Shown one piece after another: positions 63,381 to 64,000 of a DNA stretch of 64,000 nucleotides. Within the stretch, counting starts at the first letter, position 1; the number at the start of each line of letters is the position of its first letter. Position numbers and translations under genes: made by a program. This stretch comes from Ferroplasma sp. (lineage in GTDB: Archaea > Thermoplasmatota > Thermoplasmata > Thermoplasmatales > Thermoplasmataceae), in NCBI RefSeq assembly GCF_031200575.1, contig NZ_CP133597.1:930001-994000 (forward strand), read 5' to 3'. The notes under the pieces are model-generated. The model saw only the letters and a program-made list of their open reading frames with translations, made no database searches and was not told the origin of the DNA.

Positions 63381-64000
63381 TCATACCACCCTGTTAATAA
63401 GTGTCCCCAGCTGTGGGGATTCGAATTTTACCTCATCGCCTGGCTTCAGCCAGGGATATTTTCCAAGCTCAAGAAGGCAGCCTGTCCCGAAAGTCCCGCT
63501 GCCGATTACATCACCTGGAAGCAATGGTACAGATTCTGAGGCTCTTTCCAGCATTGAATTAAAGCTGAAATATATGTTTTTTAAATTATTGCTGGAATAC
63601 AGATTACCATTTACATATCCCCTCATCTCAATATTAATCTTTCCATTTTCGCTATCCCTGAGAATTTCATCTCTTGTGACCAGGAAGGGCCCGAATGATG
63701 TGGCATAATCCTTTCCCTTGGCAGGACCCAGCATAACCTTCATTTCCTCCTTCTGTATGTCACGGAGGCTCCAGTCATTCATCATGATAAATCCGAAAAT
63801 AGAGTCCATACAGTCCCTGTGGCAGTCCTGAACCCTGCTGCCTATAACAGCTGCAACCTCCATTTCATAATCAAAAGCCTTACTCTTCTCAGGATACTTA
63901 ATTTCCTGCCCTGATGGGTATATATTAGGCGTGCATGAAAAATAAAAGACAGGGAATTTATACCACTCAGGAATCATATCCAGTCCCTTGTTTTTTCTTG
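63381..64000 (-). CDS. Fumarylacetoacetate hydrolase family protein (partial, runs off right edge)
   Basis: At least 206 codons, open to the window edge; the codons before ATG 63977 ('RKNKGLD') fit the family, so the N-terminus is missing. 'YEMEVAAVIGSRVQDC' and 'GFIMMNDWSLRDIQKEEM' are FAH-type metal-binding motifs (E-x-E, D), 'GPAKGKDYATSFGPFLV' holds the Lys-Asp pair, and 'LPGDVIGSGTFGTGCLLELG' ends the barrel. It hydrolyses fumarylacetoacetate to fumarate and acetoacetate, the last step of the path begun by the next gene. The two genes abut without a gap. Confidence 0.88.
   Translation of the reverse strand, partial: RKNKGLDMIPEWYKFPVFYFSCTPNIYPSGQEIKYPEKSKAFDYEMEVAAVIGSRVQDCHRDCMDSIFGFIMMNDWSLRDIQKEEMKVMLGPAKGKDYATSFGPFLVTRDEILRDSENGKINIEMRGYVNGNLYSSNNLKNIYFSFNSMLERASESVPLLPGDVIGSGTFGTGCLLELGKYPWLKPGDEVKFESPQLGTLINRVV

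Noticed and set aside
1-64000. CRISPR array, restriction-modification or toxin-antitoxin system
   Set aside because: No repeat-spacer array, Cas, methyltransferase-nuclease pair or paired toxin gene was seen. The single ribbon-helix-helix gene at 1820 has no toxin next to it.

Overview
The window looks like chromosomal DNA of a thermoacidophilic archaeon of the Thermoplasmatales, most like the Ferroplasma/Acidiplasma/Picrophilus group. The signs are AT-rich DNA with archaeal TATA-like boxes close to start codons, archaeal-type proline--tRNA ligase and aspartate-semialdehyde dehydrogenase, a Trm112-like protein, an adenosine-specific-kinase (DUF355) protein, a bacterial-type pantothenate kinase as known from Picrophilus, a thioredoxin reductase without the usual NADPH motif, and many APC and MFS carriers. 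The genus assignment is an inference.

Layout. 1-5,000: truncated ABC-2 permease with an exported partner, tRNA-Glu(CTC), a small ribbon-helix-helix protein, an APC permease and a decayed second copy. 5,000-10,900: TDT-type carrier, proS and a HAD phosphatase, facing aspartate-semialdehyde dehydrogenase and aspartokinase. 11,000-17,300: glycolate/D-lactate dehydrogenase pair (GlcD/GlcF type) divergent from an MFS carrier, moaE, then a wHTH regulator divergent from trx-trxB. 17,500-22,500: APC permease, small regulators and envelope proteins, tRNA-Arg(CCG), and a broken TnpB gene. 22,600-30,700: SDR, FAD oxidoreductase, two GNAT-like proteins, DHA2 exporter, methyltransferase divergent from a Trm112-like protein, and an MFS carrier. 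30,700-34,700: nucleobase/nucleoside salvage (NCS1 permease, type I pantothenate kinase, deoxyribosyltransferase, nucleoside hydrolase). 35,000-38,800: a tight operon of SDR, acyl-CoA ligase, thiolase-like protein without catalytic residues, and DUF35 protein. 38,900-40,200: an IS110 element. 40,200-53,500: amino-acid permease, carbamate kinase, an exporter/adaptor/PadR operon with a palindrome over its start codon, small and RNA-processing proteins, and MFS carriers, one broken. 53,500-59,200: a mobile-element graveyard (IS607 fragment, broken IS256 copy, decayed ATPase) ending in an intact IS256 copy. 59,300-64,000: aldo/keto reductase, Gfo/Idh/MocA dehydrogenase, haem-oxygenase-like protein, and homogentisate dioxygenase with fumarylacetoacetate hydrolase, the lower tyrosine-degradation pathway.

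The most interesting signals are: (1) a three-stem folded region of about 150 nt between the IS110 end and its transposase, laid out like the bridge RNA of IS110 recombinases, with a loop complementary to both element ends; (2) the thiolase-like/DUF35 operon, which resembles retro-aldolase rather than thiolase systems; (3) the palindrome spanning the first codon of the exporter operon that ends in a PadR regulator. The window also shows active gene decay: three otherwise intact genes each carry one in-frame stop, and three more are heavily degraded.
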